Below are positions 36,925 through 46,295 of a stretch of 64,000 nt of DNA, piece after piece. Numbering within the stretch: position 1 is the first letter of the stretch; each line of letters starts with the position of its first letter. The position numbers were made by a program, and so were the translations under genes. Below the pieces are notes generated by a model, which was given only the letters and a program-made list of their open reading frames with translations, ran no database searches and had not been told where the DNA came from. Source of the DNA: Sediminibacillus halophilus (lineage in GTDB: Bacteria > Bacillota > Bacilli > Bacillales > Amphibacillaceae). The stretch is taken from assembly GCF_900103695.1 (NCBI RefSeq), contig NZ_FNHF01000004.1, positions 124,001 to 188,000 of the forward strand, read 5' to 3'.

Positions 36925-37842
36925 TTATCTTTTGACCGCATGAACGTAATGCACCGTCTCAAATGCAGACAAATAGTCAGAACGGTTAAGGAAAAATCGC
37001 TCCTGGATTTTCTCCGGTGATAAATGTTCATAAATAAGTAATCCTGCATCCTCTAACATTCTCTCCAGTTGGTTAAAAGAGAAACTAGATTTCATTGGTT
37101 CCCCGCTTGCTGCTGCCATTTGCACCATATGCTGTACCCTATTCGATATTCCTTTTTCCTCAAAAAGTGTATCGTCTGGGTAATCAAAAACGATCGAACT
37201 GCCCGAAGGCACATTGGCAAACAGTTTCTTCAATAAATCGGCATTTTCTTCTTTCGTCAGATAAAAGGACACACCTAAAAGAGTGAAGAATGTTTTTTTG
37301 TTGGGAGAAAAACCTGCTTCCACTAGCGGCTGCTCCGTAAATCCCCTGGTGAAATCCATGGGGATAAAAGAAAGATTGGCCGGCACTTCATAGTCCGACT
37401 GTGCCATCCGTTCCCTTTTAAATGCTTGTGTTGCTGGGTGATCCACTTCGAATATTTTTAACTGATCTCTTAATTCGGGATGGCGTAAACTAAAGGTATC
37501 CATGCCAGCGCCAAGAATGACATACTGCTTCACACCTAATCGGATTTCATGAAGCAATAGACTTTCACAATATGCTGCACGTGCGAGAGGAGTAGGAGAA
37601 AGTTGAACTTGTGTAATCCATTTTAATATTTCATCCGGTTGGTCTTGAAACTGTCGGGCTATTTTTTCACTGAAAAAAGGAACCCCGTTGATCATATTTT
37701 CCCGGATGTCGGCGAATTCTTTTTGGGTAATCAGGTTCTTTGCAACAAAGTCATCAAAAACCTTTGGCTGGTCGTATTCACTGTGATAAACACGGGCGAA
37801 AGTAGAAACAAGAGAAGTTAAACTGGACTTTTCTTTGTTCAT
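36925..37842 (-). CDS. Class I SAM methyltransferase, LCM/TIGR00027-like
   Basis: The 305-residue protein matches the leucine-carboxyl-methyltransferase-like family. The signature is ARAAYCESLLLHEIRLGVKQ followed by YVILGAGMDTFSLRHPEL (SAM motif I), then the acidic FEVDHPATQAFKRERM and FIPMDFTRG. STFARVYHSEYDQPKVFDD-like text at the N-terminus is typical of the group that includes polyketide O-methyltransferases and many orphan bacterial enzymes. It is a single gene facing the peptidase gene. The substrate is unknown. Confidence 0.87.
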   Translation of the reverse strand: MNKEKSSLTSLVSTFARVYHSEYDQPKVFDDFVAKNLITQKEFADIRENMINGVPFFSEKIARQFQDQPDEILKWITQVQLSPTPLARAAYCESLLLHEIRLGVKQYVILGAGMDTFSLRHPELRDQLKIFEVDHPATQAFKRERMAQSDYEVPANLSFIPMDFTRGFTEQPLVEAGFSPNKKTFFTLLGVSFYLTKEENADLLKKLFANVPSGSSIVFDYPDDTLFEEKGISNRVQHMVQMAAASGEPMKSSFSFNQLERMLEDAGLLIYEHLSPEKIQERFFLNRSDYLSAFETVHYVHAVKR

Positions 37843-37967
37843 TTATTGACCGTCTCCCTTAAACAAAATAAGATTCCCCTGGCCAGGAGAATCTTATTAT
37901 ACATTCAAGTTATATATAAGTAAATTATAGCATAACTAGAATTTTTTGTCAAATGTTTAGTCTGACG

Positions 37968-38825
37968 TTATTTGTTCCGGAGTTTTTCCACCACCGTTTG
38001 AATTGCCTCTTCTTGTCCTCTGCTTTTCTTGTAGATAAAATATACATTTTGAGCAGGAATCGGTTTTTGGGATCCGACGGTAACGGGGACTAGGTCTGTT
38101 CTTGAACGTTCCACCATTTCATTCGGCAAAAAACCTACACCCTCCATTTCCTCGATCAGCTTCATTTCCAGCTCACTATGTCCGACTTCTATTAACGGCT
38201 TGAACAAGTCACTGCCTAATTCTTGTTTCAACCAGTTTTCAAAATGATAACCCCAGTTCATATAAATCCAAGGCAAGTGGGGGAGTGCTAGCATGTTTTC
38301 GAGGTCTGTACCAGCGAAGCGCTTGTGCCCGTATAAACGATAGGTATCATTCAACACATGGATGGAGACGATGTTCGGGCTAACTGGTTTGTTATAGACG
38401 AAGCCGGCATCAATTGTGCCATCGAGAACTTTTTCAACGATGATGGGAGAATGATCCGTTTCCAATTTTAAGGAAAAGGCAGGTGATTGGAATTCTTTTA
38501 CTAGTTGGACAATCGTTCCTCTCCATAGGGAGTAGGTAGCTGCAATTGTGATTGTGCGAAGGGCGGCATTATGATCAGAAACCATTCGCAAGGACTTATC
38601 CCATAATTCCATTTGCCTTTGTAAATATGGCAACAGTTCTGTTCCGATTTCTGCTAATTTTATCCCTCTCTTGCTTCTGACGATCAATTGTTTGCCGTAA
38701 AAGTTTTCTACTGCTTGTATTCTGGATGTGACGGTAGACTGTGTGATATGTAACAGCTCTGCTGCTTTGGTAAAGCTTTTCACATTGGCCACGGTCAAAA
38801 AAGTTTTCAATTGTTCGTAATCCAT
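37968..38825 (-). CDS. LysR family transcriptional regulator
   Basis: The 285-residue protein opens with the winged HTH DYEQLKTFLTVANVKSFTKA, then LLHITQSTVTSRIQAVE (about 1-60). The periplasmic-binding-like effector domain follows (RTITIAATYSLWRGTIVQLV, DGTIDAGFVYNKPV). The frame stays open another 133 codons upstream, but the family N-terminus clearly starts at ATG 38825. That start leaves a 117-base divergent gap to the GNAT gene, the usual place for a LysR-controlled promoter. The effector is unknown. Confidence 0.9.
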   Translation of the reverse strand: MDYEQLKTFLTVANVKSFTKAAELLHITQSTVTSRIQAVENFYGKQLIVRSKRGIKLAEIGTELLPYLQRQMELWDKSLRMVSDHNAALRTITIAATYSLWRGTIVQLVKEFQSPAFSLKLETDHSPIIVEKVLDGTIDAGFVYNKPVSPNIVSIHVLNDTYRLYGHKRFAGTDLENMLALPHLPWIYMNWGYHFENWLKQELGSDLFKPLIEVGHSELEMKLIEEMEGVGFLPNEMVERSRTDLVPVTVGSQKPIPAQNVYFIYKKSRGQEEAIQTVVEKLRNK

Positions 38826-38942
38826 TGTGCAAGTCGCCCCTCTATCATTGAAGAATTCGATATTTGCTATTGAAAAATTCGTTTTGTCTATTATAGCATG
38901 TTGGATTAAAATGGGTGTCAAGAGGATCGGGAGGCGAAAACG

Positions 38943-39662
38943 ATGGAAAATCTTCAAGCGTATATCGAGACGTTTGCCAATGCATGGATGGAAGTGAGAA
39001 GAAAACCGAACACCCATCTGGAACGAAAACCACACTTTATCAAAGTGGATTTTGGGGAGGAAGTGGCAGGACGAAGGAAAGAGTTTTTCGTTGTGCGGGA
39101 TTCTATCAATAAGGGGGATTTTCTGGCGGATCAGGAAGACCATTGGGTAACCGTGATTGGTGACGAAGATCCAGGAGAACTCGTCCATTATGAACAGGTC
39201 GTGAAAGAATACTTGATGTACCATTCCTCTATTAAATCCGAGGACTGGAATCTCTTCGAAAATGGAGACAACTCTGTCAAGAGAATTGAAACGAGAACAT
39301 TGGCCAACAAGCTCAATGCTTATTTTGACAAAGACTTTGCCGACCGGGAGCGGTTAGAGGATTCTTCTGTTGAGTATTATGTCATATATGATAACGGCCA
39401 ATTGGCGGGACACGGGAGGGTTTCGTTTCTGGAAGGTAGAAATCTCTGTTGCCTGGATAATATTTTTATAGACTCCAAGTATCGCAGAAAAGGTCTGGCA
39501 AAAAAGCTTTGTTCCCACTTGCTTGCCAGGGCGGCGGAAAAATCCTGCAGTCGTTGTATCTTGGGAGCTTCTCAACAAGGGATGCCTTTGTATGAAAAAC
39601 TGGGATTCGCCATTATTTCCCCCATGTATGTCTTTCAACGCAAAACGGAGGAGGAGAAATAG
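38943..39662 (+). CDS. GNAT family N-acetyltransferase
   Basis: The 239-residue protein has an unusual N-terminal region of about 125 residues (AYIETFANAWMEVRRKPNTH) and a C-terminal GNAT domain. The acetyl-CoA motif A is IFIDSKYRRKGLAKKLCSHL (R-x-x-G-L/A), followed by LYEKLGFAIIS. It lies divergent from the LysR gene, which may control it. The stop overlaps the ribosome binding region of the next GNAT gene (GTG at 39664), so the two acetyltransferases are translationally coupled. Confidence 0.87.
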   Translation: MENLQAYIETFANAWMEVRRKPNTHLERKPHFIKVDFGEEVAGRRKEFFVVRDSINKGDFLADQEDHWVTVIGDEDPGELVHYEQVVKEYLMYHSSIKSEDWNLFENGDNSVKRIETRTLANKLNAYFDKDFADRERLEDSSVEYYVIYDNGQLAGHGRVSFLEGRNLCCLDNIFIDSKYRRKGLAKKLCSHLLARAAEKSCSRCILGASQQGMPLYEKLGFAIISPMYVFQRKTEEEK

Positions 39663-39663
39663 A

Positions 39664-40200
39664 GTGAAATACCCATTCCCAGAACAGGAGAAAACAGATC
39701 GTTTATTGCTTCGGAAGCCAAGGCTGGAAGATGCCGGGGACGTTTTTAAGATAGAAAGTGATCTGGAAACCAATCGCTATAGACCAGCCGGGCCGATGGA
39801 GTCCATGGAAGAAGCGGTCGACACCATAAAGGAATGGCGGAATAACTGGTCGACCGATGGTTATGGGTATTGGCTGGTCGTTTTGCCGGAAACAGAAAAA
39901 GTAATCGGTATCACCGGAATCAGACGGATTTGCTGGCGAAAAAGGGACGTGTTGAATTTGTACTATCGTTTTTCTCCTAGTGCATGGGGGAAGGGCTATG
40001 CGGCAGAAGCGGCCGCTAGTTCGATTGAAATGGCCCGCAATTATCTGCCGGAACTTCCTGTCCTGGCAAGAATCCGTCCGATTAATACACCCTCCCGGAA
40101 AGTCGCGCAAAAAAGCGGACTAAAGCGCAGGCCGGATTTGGATACAGCTGGGCATGAGGTTTTTGCTTTGGGATGGGAGAGTTATAACGGAAATGGTTAG
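39664..40200 (+). CDS. GNAT family N-acetyltransferase, RimJ/RimL type
   Basis: The 178-residue protein opens TDRLLLRKPRLEDAGDVFKI, the start typical of RimJ/RimL-like enzymes that acetylate alpha-amino groups or small molecules. YWLVVLPETEKVIGITGIRR and YYRFSPSAWGKGYAAEAAAS (acetyl-CoA loop G-K-G-Y-A) follow. The start is GTG 39664 with GGAGGAGGAGA before it; a longer upstream frame overlaps the previous gene and is not used. It forms an operon with the preceding acetyltransferase. Confidence 0.85.
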   Translation: MKYPFPEQEKTDRLLLRKPRLEDAGDVFKIESDLETNRYRPAGPMESMEEAVDTIKEWRNNWSTDGYGYWLVVLPETEKVIGITGIRRICWRKRDVLNLYYRFSPSAWGKGYAAEAAASSIEMARNYLPELPVLARIRPINTPSRKVAQKSGLKRRPDLDTAGHEVFALGWESYNGNG

Positions 40201-40274
40201 AGGATAATGGGATATTGTGAAATGTCATTTTATACAATCACGGTTTATGTTAGTATTGGTTAAATTGTAACTGG

Positions 40275-40487
40275 ATGGTGAGGTTCGTGTTTAAGTCAGA
40301 TTTTGTAAACTATACAATTCGGATTATCCTTATGTGGGTGACTTACACAATAGTTGTCTCAAGCCAGGAGGGCTTCAGGAATAACACCGTGCTATTAGCC
40401 ATTGCCACCATTTTGTATCTGTTGCTTTCCTCTATTTATGTGAGAAAAGCGGTAAAAGCGAGAAAAAAAGAAAAGGAATCCTGTTAA
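40275..40487 (+). CDS. Small membrane protein, 70 aa
   Basis: There are two hydrophobic segments (YTIRIILMWVTYTIVVSS and TVLLAIATILYLLLSSIYV) and a strongly basic tail (KAVKARKKEKE). ATG 40275 has no good ribosome binding site. GTG 40287 sits only three bases after GGTGAGG, so the start is uncertain. I do not recognise the family. Confidence 0.5.
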   Translation: MVRFVFKSDFVNYTIRIILMWVTYTIVVSSQEGFRNNTVLLAIATILYLLLSSIYVRKAVKARKKEKESC

Positions 40488-40552
40488 TTCCGGTAAGAAG
40501 AATTCGTTGGCAATGCAAAGCACTTCAAAATAGAAAATAGTGAGGCAATTAC

Positions 40553-41050
40553 ATGCGAAACATATTCATACTTGCGTTAGTCTCGTGTACTATCCTGATT
40601 GGCGGGTGCGGATCAAAAGAGAGAATGGATTTTTACGAGGAAACGAAAAGCACGGATTTATCAGAAGTGACGATCAACACTTTGACGTTGAATGCAAAAG
40701 ATACCCAGGTGAAAGAGGCATTGGGGGAGCTAGATTTTACGGAAACAGTCGAGGAGCCTCCATCCACCTACTACATATACGGAGAAGACGAGAAATTTTA
40801 TGATTTGGATATCAGGCTGGTCGATGGGAAAGCAAAGCGGTATTTTCTGGCGAAAAACATTGATTCGGACCTTGGAGACCTGATTGGTAGGTCTGAACAA
40901 GCTGTTCTTCAGGCGTTCGGAGATGATTATTACGAACGGGTGGATACAGGCACAGACGTGATTGGCTATTTTGACAAGCCCAATCAAATAAATATCGAAT
41001 TCATAGTCAATGAAACGGTCACAGGCATCATTTTATCGGAAATAGAATGA
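40553..41050 (+). CDS. Lipoprotein of unknown function, 165 aa
   Basis: The signal peptide MRNIFILALVSCTILIGGC ends in the lipobox IGGC. The mature domain reads ETKSTDLSEVTINTLTLNAK and later EQAVLQAFGDDYYERVDTGT, a pattern seen in SmpA/OmlA-like and other small beta-lactamase-inhibitor-like lipoproteins of Bacillaceae. That assignment is only structural. It ends at a strong bidirectional terminator facing panF. Confidence 0.75.
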   Translation: MRNIFILALVSCTILIGGCGSKERMDFYEETKSTDLSEVTINTLTLNAKDTQVKEALGELDFTETVEEPPSTYYIYGEDEKFYDLDIRLVDGKAKRYFLAKNIDSDLGDLIGRSEQAVLQAFGDDYYERVDTGTDVIGYFDKPNQINIEFIVNETVTGIILSEIE

Positions 41051-41056
41051 AAGCTT

Positions 41057-41093
41057 AAGCCCGGGAAAAACAACAGTTTTCCCGGGGCTTATT
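41057..41093. terminator. Bidirectional terminator between the lipoprotein and panF
   Basis: AAGCCCGGGAAAA (41057-41069) pairs with TTTTCCCGGGGCTT (41077-41090). Both ends are flanked by T or A runs, so it can serve both converging transcripts. Confidence 0.8.
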
Positions 41094-41113
41094 TAACATA
41101 AATAAAATTCTCT

Positions 41114-42547
41114 TTAATGCTTCAAAGGTTCCTGTTTCATACTCAAGCTAAATCCGACATAGGCAAGTAATGCCAGTAAAATCGAAGTGACCACCGCATG
41201 CATTTCGAATGGCTCGGGATAAAAAGACTGGAATAATATATAAGAGATGATGCCGACCAGCATCGAAGCGATTGCCCCGTATTTATTGCCTTTTTCCCAA
41301 TAAAGCCCCATTACGATCGGCCAGATGAACGCTGCTTCCAATCCGCCGATGGCAAACAGGTTCAGCCAAATGATCAAGTCCGGCGGATTTACCGCCATCA
41401 GGAAGACCAGGATGCCAAGCAATGCGGTAATGCCCATGCTCATTCGTTGTACTTTTTTTCTGGACGCTTCCGGTTTTATATAATTGATGTAGACGTCTTT
41501 AACGATAGTGGAACTGACAATCAACAAGAGCGAGTCGACCGTTGACATAATCGCCGCCAGTGGTGCAGCCAAGACAACCCCTGCCAGCCAGGGTGGCAGA
41601 ACTTCCAGGGCGACCAGCGGCATGACTCTGTCGCCAACTTCAATACCCGGCAAAATTGGTCTGGCGAATACTCCGATCAAGTGCATGTTCAGCATGATGA
41701 CCCCAACGACGATCGTTCCAATCATCAAAGCCAAATGAAACGACCTTGTATTTTTGTAGGACATGGCCCGGACGGCGATCTGCGGCAGGGCGACCACCCC
41801 GACCCCAACCAAAATCCAATAAGAGGATACGTAAGGAGCGGTTAACGTTCCATCCGATCCGAATGGGGTAATCAGGTTGGGATTTTCCGCCTGCAAGTCT
41901 GCCATGATCTCCGAAATACCGCCTCCTGCGATGATGACAGCTATAAGCAGCACCAGCGTTCCGATAAACATGATGCTTCCCTGGATGGCGTCGGTCAAGG
42001 TGACGGCACGGAAACCGCCAAATGTTACATAAATCAACACCGTCACAACAAAAATGAATAAGGCCGATGTATAAGACAAGCCGGTCAAGGATTCAATCAG
42101 TCTACCCCCGCCTATCCATTGCGCCGCCATTGCCGAGAATAAAAAGACGACAATACTGACGGCCGATAGAAGGACGACAAGCTTGGATTGATAGCGTTCC
42201 TTCAAAAAATCAATCAACGTGGTTGCTTTGTATTTTCTGGTGACAATCGCAAACTTTTTTCCGAGGATCATTAAGGTAAAGTATCCGGTTGCCACCTGTG
42301 TGACGGATAATAATACCCAGCCTAATCCTTCATTGTATGCCACACCCGGGCCGCCGATGAAGCTGCTTGCACTTCCGTAGGTTGCCGTCATGGTCATGGC
42401 AAGAACAAAACCGCCTAAACTCCGGCTGCCCAAGTAATAATCCTGGACAAACGATTTACTGACTGCTTCTTTTCGGCTTGCCGTCAGCCCGATGAAAAAG
42501 ATAAGGGCAACGGAACCGAATAACGTAATTGCTGCATCCCAATTCAT
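41114..42547 (-). CDS. panF: Sodium/pantothenate symporter PanF
   Basis: The 477-residue SSS-family transporter has about 13 helices. It opens AAITLFGSVALIFFIGLTAS and contains YYLGSRSLGGFVLAMTMTAT, YGSASSFIGGPGVAY and APLAAIMSTVDSLLLIVSST (SSS Na+ site). The GGPGVAYNEGLGWVLL pattern and the upstream YhdT gene identify the PanF branch, which imports vitamin B5 with Na+. Its start overlaps the YhdT stop by four bases (ATGA-type coupling). Confidence 0.88.
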   Translation of the reverse strand: MNWDAAITLFGSVALIFFIGLTASRKEAVSKSFVQDYYLGSRSLGGFVLAMTMTATYGSASSFIGGPGVAYNEGLGWVLLSVTQVATGYFTLMILGKKFAIVTRKYKATTLIDFLKERYQSKLVVLLSAVSIVVFLFSAMAAQWIGGGRLIESLTGLSYTSALFIFVVTVLIYVTFGGFRAVTLTDAIQGSIMFIGTLVLLIAVIIAGGGISEIMADLQAENPNLITPFGSDGTLTAPYVSSYWILVGVGVVALPQIAVRAMSYKNTRSFHLALMIGTIVVGVIMLNMHLIGVFARPILPGIEVGDRVMPLVALEVLPPWLAGVVLAAPLAAIMSTVDSLLLIVSSTIVKDVYINYIKPEASRKKVQRMSMGITALLGILVFLMAVNPPDLIIWLNLFAIGGLEAAFIWPIVMGLYWEKGNKYGAIASMLVGIISYILFQSFYPEPFEMHAVVTSILLALLAYVGFSLSMKQEPLKH

Positions 42548-42831
42548 TGGTCCTTATCCACCTCATCATCAAAGGATACATCCGTGAAAAAGTACTTCAC
42601 GACAAAAAATACGAGTATCGCCATTACAACGACACCTGCTACACAGCTGTAGAAAAACCATGCTGGTAAGCCAAAAACATATGTATATTCTGAGGGGTCC
42701 TTTCCGCCTAACCCATAGGCGAAGGCAAACCACCAGATGAAATTGAATAACACCAAACCAATCCCGATAAGTGCCTCCTTGTTGGCGATTTTAAAGCGTG
42801 GATCTTTTTCTGCCGAAGTTTTTTCGTTCAA
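42544..42831 (-). CDS. YhdT family protein, PanF partner
   Basis: The 95-residue protein has two membrane helices (ALIGIGLVLFNFIWWFAFAY and FFYSCVAGVVVMAILVFFVV) joined by GLGGKDPSEYTYVFGLPAWF, the YhdT signature. YhdT is always encoded with panF and is thought to support the transporter. TTG at 42831 is preceded by GGGGAGGGATG. The four-base overlap with panF indicates coupled translation. Confidence 0.9.
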   Translation of the reverse strand: MNEKTSAEKDPRFKIANKEALIGIGLVLFNFIWWFAFAYGLGGKDPSEYTYVFGLPAWFFYSCVAGVVVMAILVFFVVKYFFTDVSFDDEVDKDQ

Positions 42832-43270
42832 GGTTCATCCCTCCCCTGTTAGAATTCTTAACTTTCTCTTATTCCTCTATTTTAAAGGTTTAGTACCCTG
42901 AAAAGCGAGAAACTTGTTGGTGATTGTTTTACCCTTATAGACCTTAGCGCGATTTTCCTCGTTATTCAACTCTGGGAGCTTGACTTAGAGGAATCCTGGT
43001 TTTTCTTGTTGAATAGGAAAGTCAATTGCTGAACAGCTATGTTGAATCGACGCCAAACGAAAAAGACCCTCGCTCTGCCACGCGAAAGTCTTTAAGGAAA
43101 TGAGAGATAATCCTCTTGATCACATATATAATGATTATTCGAAAAACATATGGAAAGAGGGAATTTATGCTGTGGAACGCATTAATTATTTCATTAATAT
43201 CCTAGACATTTCCTTGTTTTCATTAAACCCTCTAAAAAGAATCATATACTTTAAATAAAAGGGGTATTTT
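42832..43270. other. Gap with no gene; weak hairpin
   Basis: Promoters for yhdT-panF (leftward) and the lipoprotein (rightward) must lie here, but no strong matches were found. AAAGACCCTCGC/GCGAAAGTCTTT (43062-43093) can form an imperfect hairpin. GTTGAAT-like words recur three times (near 42970, 43008 and 43040) without clear function. Confidence 0.35.
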
Positions 43271-43621
43271 ATGCGTTTATTTTCTACTATTCTTATTTTA
43301 TTGTTAATCCCTTCAATATTGATTAGTTGTTCATCGAGTCCTGGAAAAAATGAAGGAGGGACTTTAAGTAAGAATCAAGTATTAAAACTAAATCCAGATG
43401 CAGACCTTTTTGTACTTGACGGCAAAGTTTATAGTACGGGTATTCGTTGGGTTGAAGAGGAAGAGTTAACAAAAGGTGAACAAATAGGAAAAATATCTGA
43501 AGGTATGGCTAGTAAATTACCTATCGGAGCAAAAATATTTGCACCAGAAGAAAGAAGAGATATTTTAATTGTTGAGTATGACGGAAAGGAAAAACGATAC
43601 CTACTTCAAGTTGGTGAGTAA
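43271..43621 (+). CDS. Small lipoprotein, 116 aa
   Basis: The signal peptide MRLFSTILILLLIPSILISC has the lipobox LISC. The mature domain (GGTLSKNQVLKLNPDADLFV, LDGKVYSTGIRWVEEEELTK, AKIFAPEERRDILIVEYDGK) is a small beta-rich fold seen in many Bacillus lipoproteins of unknown role. AAAAGGGGT precedes the ATG. It is a single gene with its own terminator. Confidence 0.78.
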   Translation: MRLFSTILILLLIPSILISCSSSPGKNEGGTLSKNQVLKLNPDADLFVLDGKVYSTGIRWVEEEELTKGEQIGKISEGMASKLPIGAKIFAPEERRDILIVEYDGKEKRYLLQVGE

Positions 43622-43672
43622 GATTTCTTCTTTAATAAACGGTGAAATGATTGACCAAGACAAACTTAATTG

Positions 43673-43709
43673 ACAAAACGCTTGGATGCTAAAACCCAAG
43701 CGTTTTTGT
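43673..43709 (+). terminator. Terminator after the small lipoprotein
   Basis: ACAAAACGCTTGG (43673-43685) pairs with CCAAGCGTTTTTGT (43696-43709). Confidence 0.8.
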
Positions 43710-43915
43710 GTGCTAATTTAACCGCTATTTTATTTATATTATTATTGCTAAGAAAACAATTGTTAATTGGTGTTTTCTCCAGTATGGCTCTTTTTTGTTA
43801 GTTTTCAGGAAACCTGACCAATCAAATTATAAACAATACATAAGTAATTGATTTAATTGTTCAATTATATTCTGTATAATTCTGAATGAAATCCCAAAGT
43901 TAAGGAAGATCTATT

Positions 43916-44077
43916 ATGAAAAACAAAACCAGACTTATTTTATTGATATCTTTATATTTTTTACTTTGCATATTCGATTATATTTTCACAAACTCATTTA
44001 ATTGGCTAACGAATATTTTAGAATCTATAGTTGTATTTGCAATTATTATGTTTTTAACCGAACTTGAATCAAAGTGA
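43916..44077 (+). CDS. Small membrane protein, 53 aa
   Basis: The ORF begins MKNKTRLILLISLYFLLCIF and has a second hydrophobic segment, ILESIVVFAIIMFLTELESK. AAGGAAG lies eight bases before the ATG. Two helices with a basic N-terminus suggest an integral membrane protein. I do not recognise it. The following gap to 44374 has no coding signal. Confidence 0.5.
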   Translation: MKNKTRLILLISLYFLLCIFDYIFTNSFNWLTNILESIVVFAIIMFLTELESK

Positions 44078-44374
44078 AATATGATGTAATGATTGGTTTA
44101 AAACCTTGTTTTCAAGCCACACTTACCCGCCGACCAATATTTTGGGCAACTAAACCATATACTCCCCTTTAATCGCTGATTTCCCTGTTATCTTCATTAG
44201 TGATGTAGTTCCTTTAAGTCATCAATACTGCAATATCAGTCATGAAAGTTGAAAACTAATCCTAATCCTTTTCAAATTAATCTCTCCTTCTAGTATCCTA
44301 TTTCCTCCAAGAAATGTTCCTTTGCTGTAATATGTAAATAGTGCTCATGTTTTTAACCACAAAAGAGAGTAAGA

Positions 44375-44656
44375 TTGGATTACTCCATTCTGTTATTTTT
44401 TCTCCTGTTATTTGTTCCGGATATTACCATGGTTGGTTATCTCTTGAACTCTAGAACGGGTTCTCTTGTTTATAATATCGGACATAGTTTAATATTGCCG
44501 GGCATTCTACTTTTTATCGCTTATCTGGGTGGATTGTCTCTCCTGTTGACGGTTGCTTTGATTTGGATTGCCCATATTTACTTAGATCGCTCCCTTGGCT
44601 TTGGGCTTAAGTATTCGAAAGGTTTCAAGGTAACACATTTGCAAAAGATTGACTGA
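44375..44656 (+). CDS. DUF4260-like membrane protein, N-terminally short
   Basis: The sequence PDITMVGYLLNSRTGSLVYN, then IGHSLILPGILLFIAYL and WIAHIYLDRSLGFGLKYSKG, matches the DUF4260 pattern (PD-S-M-GY, N-x-H, DR-x-GYGLK). Full members carry about 20 more N-terminal residues. Here the only start is TTG 44375, with a weak site (GAGAG), and a stop lies 21 bases upstream in frame. The gene is therefore probably truncated or starts unusually; no missing part was found in the other frames. Confidence 0.6.
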   Translation: MDYSILLFFLLLFVPDITMVGYLLNSRTGSLVYNIGHSLILPGILLFIAYLGGLSLLLTVALIWIAHIYLDRSLGFGLKYSKGFKVTHLQKID

Positions 44657-44847
44657 TAGTTTTGGATGACTGTTTCTCTTGCCATTGACCTTTCCATAAG
44701 GGTTGCTAGTCATATTGAACTGGCAAGAAATTTATCTGGCATCTTGCAGGAAAACATGTTAAAAAAGGATAGGAATCAACTTAAACGAGTAATGGCATTT
44801 ATGGATGTGATAGAATAATAGAATCCGTTATGGAGGGAGGAATAAAA

Positions 44848-46245
44848 ATGCCGAATTCAAAAGCGGAAATCATGGAAACGAAAATTAACCATTTAGATAA
44901 AAAAGGGTCTGGCCGTGCGGTTGTCTGGCGGGACACCGGGCAGGAGAACCCTCGGAAATTAAAGTTGATGGTACCCAAGACGCTTCCCGGCGAAAAAGTG
45001 CGGGTATCTGTTGAGCATCCGGAAGCGAAGCGGACCAAAGGAGCACTGGCAGAATTATTAGAGGTTCATCCGGAAAGAACGGCAGCACCATGTCCGCACT
45101 TTGACAAATGCGGAGGATGTGCTTGGCAGCATTGGCAATATGAAGGGCAGCTAAAGCAAAAGACTGCCCACGTGAAAGATGCCTTGATCTCTCAAGGATT
45201 TAATCCGGAATTGGTCCGCGATACCATCGGGATGGACAAGCCTTGGCATTACCGCAACAAAATGGAGTTCACATTTGCCCCGGACGGCTCGATGGGCTTG
45301 CACGAGCAAGGAAACTTCCGCAATATCATTCCGCTTGAAACATGCTTGATTGCGGGCGAAGAGATGACGGCAGCTGTCATGGAAGTAGCCGACTGGGCGA
45401 AAGAACATGCATTGAGCGGTTACGTAAAGGATGCCCACGAGGGGCTGCTTCGTCATTTGATGGTGAGACAGTCTTTTATAACAGGAGAAATCATGCTCGG
45501 ATTGTTTGCGACGGAAGGTCCTGACGGTAGTCTGGCAGCTGCTGCCGACCAGTTAAAGAAAAGAATAGAACAAAAATATCCACAGGTGAAAAGCTTGTTA
45601 TGGCTCGTGAACACCGATTGGGCAGACCGCACCCAGGCGGAAGAAACACACCTGCTGTCCGGCCGGGACTTCATCTATGATGAAATTGGAGGCTATCGCT
45701 ACCGTCTTTGGTTCGATACCTTTTTCCAGACCAACCCGACCCAGGCACAGAAGCTGATCGACCTTGCATTGGAAATGGGTCAGCCAAAGGAAACAGAAAA
45801 AATGTTGGAGCTTTTCTGTGGAGTCGGAACTTTTTCCCTCCCATTCGCAAGCAAAGTCGGAAAACTTGCCGGCATAGAAATCGTAGAAAGTTCGATTGAA
45901 TCGGCAAAAAGAAATGCGGCTGATAACGGCATCTCCAATACTTATTTTCTTGCGGAGAATGCCAGGATGGGAATCGACCAGGTGCTTGAAGACCTTGGAA
46001 CTCCGGATATTCTGCTGTTGGATCCTCCTCGTGCAGGTGCGGGCGGAAAAGTGATGCGCAAAATCGGCCGTGCCCAACCACGGCGAGTTATTTATGTATC
46101 CTGCAACCCCGAATCTTTTGCTGTGGATGTGAAGGAACTGGAGCAATTTGGGTATTCGTTGAAGGAAGTACAGCCGGTCGATTTATTTCCGCATACGGTG
46201 CACGTTGAGTGTGTGGCACAACTCATTTTAAAAGAAGGCAACTAA
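44848..46245 (+). CDS. rlmD: 23S rRNA (uracil-5-)-methyltransferase RlmD-like paralogue
   Basis: The 465-residue protein has a TRAM domain (KKGSGRAVVWRDTGQENPRK), Fe-S cysteines (PCPHFDKCGGCAWQHW, ETCLI) and the SAM motifs WFDTFFQTNPTQAQ, LELFCGVGTFSLPFA, LDPPRAGAGG and the catalytic Cys in YVSCNPESFAVD. It is the second TrmA/RumA-like enzyme in the window. B. subtilis likewise has two (YefA, YfjO), and the target of the second is less certain. ATG 44848 follows GGAGGGAGG. Confidence 0.88.
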   Translation: MPNSKAEIMETKINHLDKKGSGRAVVWRDTGQENPRKLKLMVPKTLPGEKVRVSVEHPEAKRTKGALAELLEVHPERTAAPCPHFDKCGGCAWQHWQYEGQLKQKTAHVKDALISQGFNPELVRDTIGMDKPWHYRNKMEFTFAPDGSMGLHEQGNFRNIIPLETCLIAGEEMTAAVMEVADWAKEHALSGYVKDAHEGLLRHLMVRQSFITGEIMLGLFATEGPDGSLAAAADQLKKRIEQKYPQVKSLLWLVNTDWADRTQAEETHLLSGRDFIYDEIGGYRYRLWFDTFFQTNPTQAQKLIDLALEMGQPKETEKMLELFCGVGTFSLPFASKVGKLAGIEIVESSIESAKRNAADNGISNTYFLAENARMGIDQVLEDLGTPDILLLDPPRAGAGGKVMRKIGRAQPRRVIYVSCNPESFAVDVKELEQFGYSLKEVQPVDLFPHTVHVECVAQLILKEGN

Positions 46246-46269
46246 CCCTTAGGTTGTTGCCTTCTTTTA
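46234..46269 (+). terminator. Terminator overlapping the end of the rlmD paralogue
   Basis: GAAGGCAAC (46234-46242) pairs with GTTGCCTTC (46256-46264), followed by TTTT. The left arm includes the last codons of the gene. Confidence 0.7.
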
Positions 46270-46295
46270 AGTCCTCTTTATTTAAAGATGTGGAC

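Noticed and set aside
38826-39224. 133-codon N-terminal extension of the LysR regulator
   Set aside because: The HTH of LysR proteins starts within a few residues of the N-terminus, and the extension overlaps the divergent GNAT gene.
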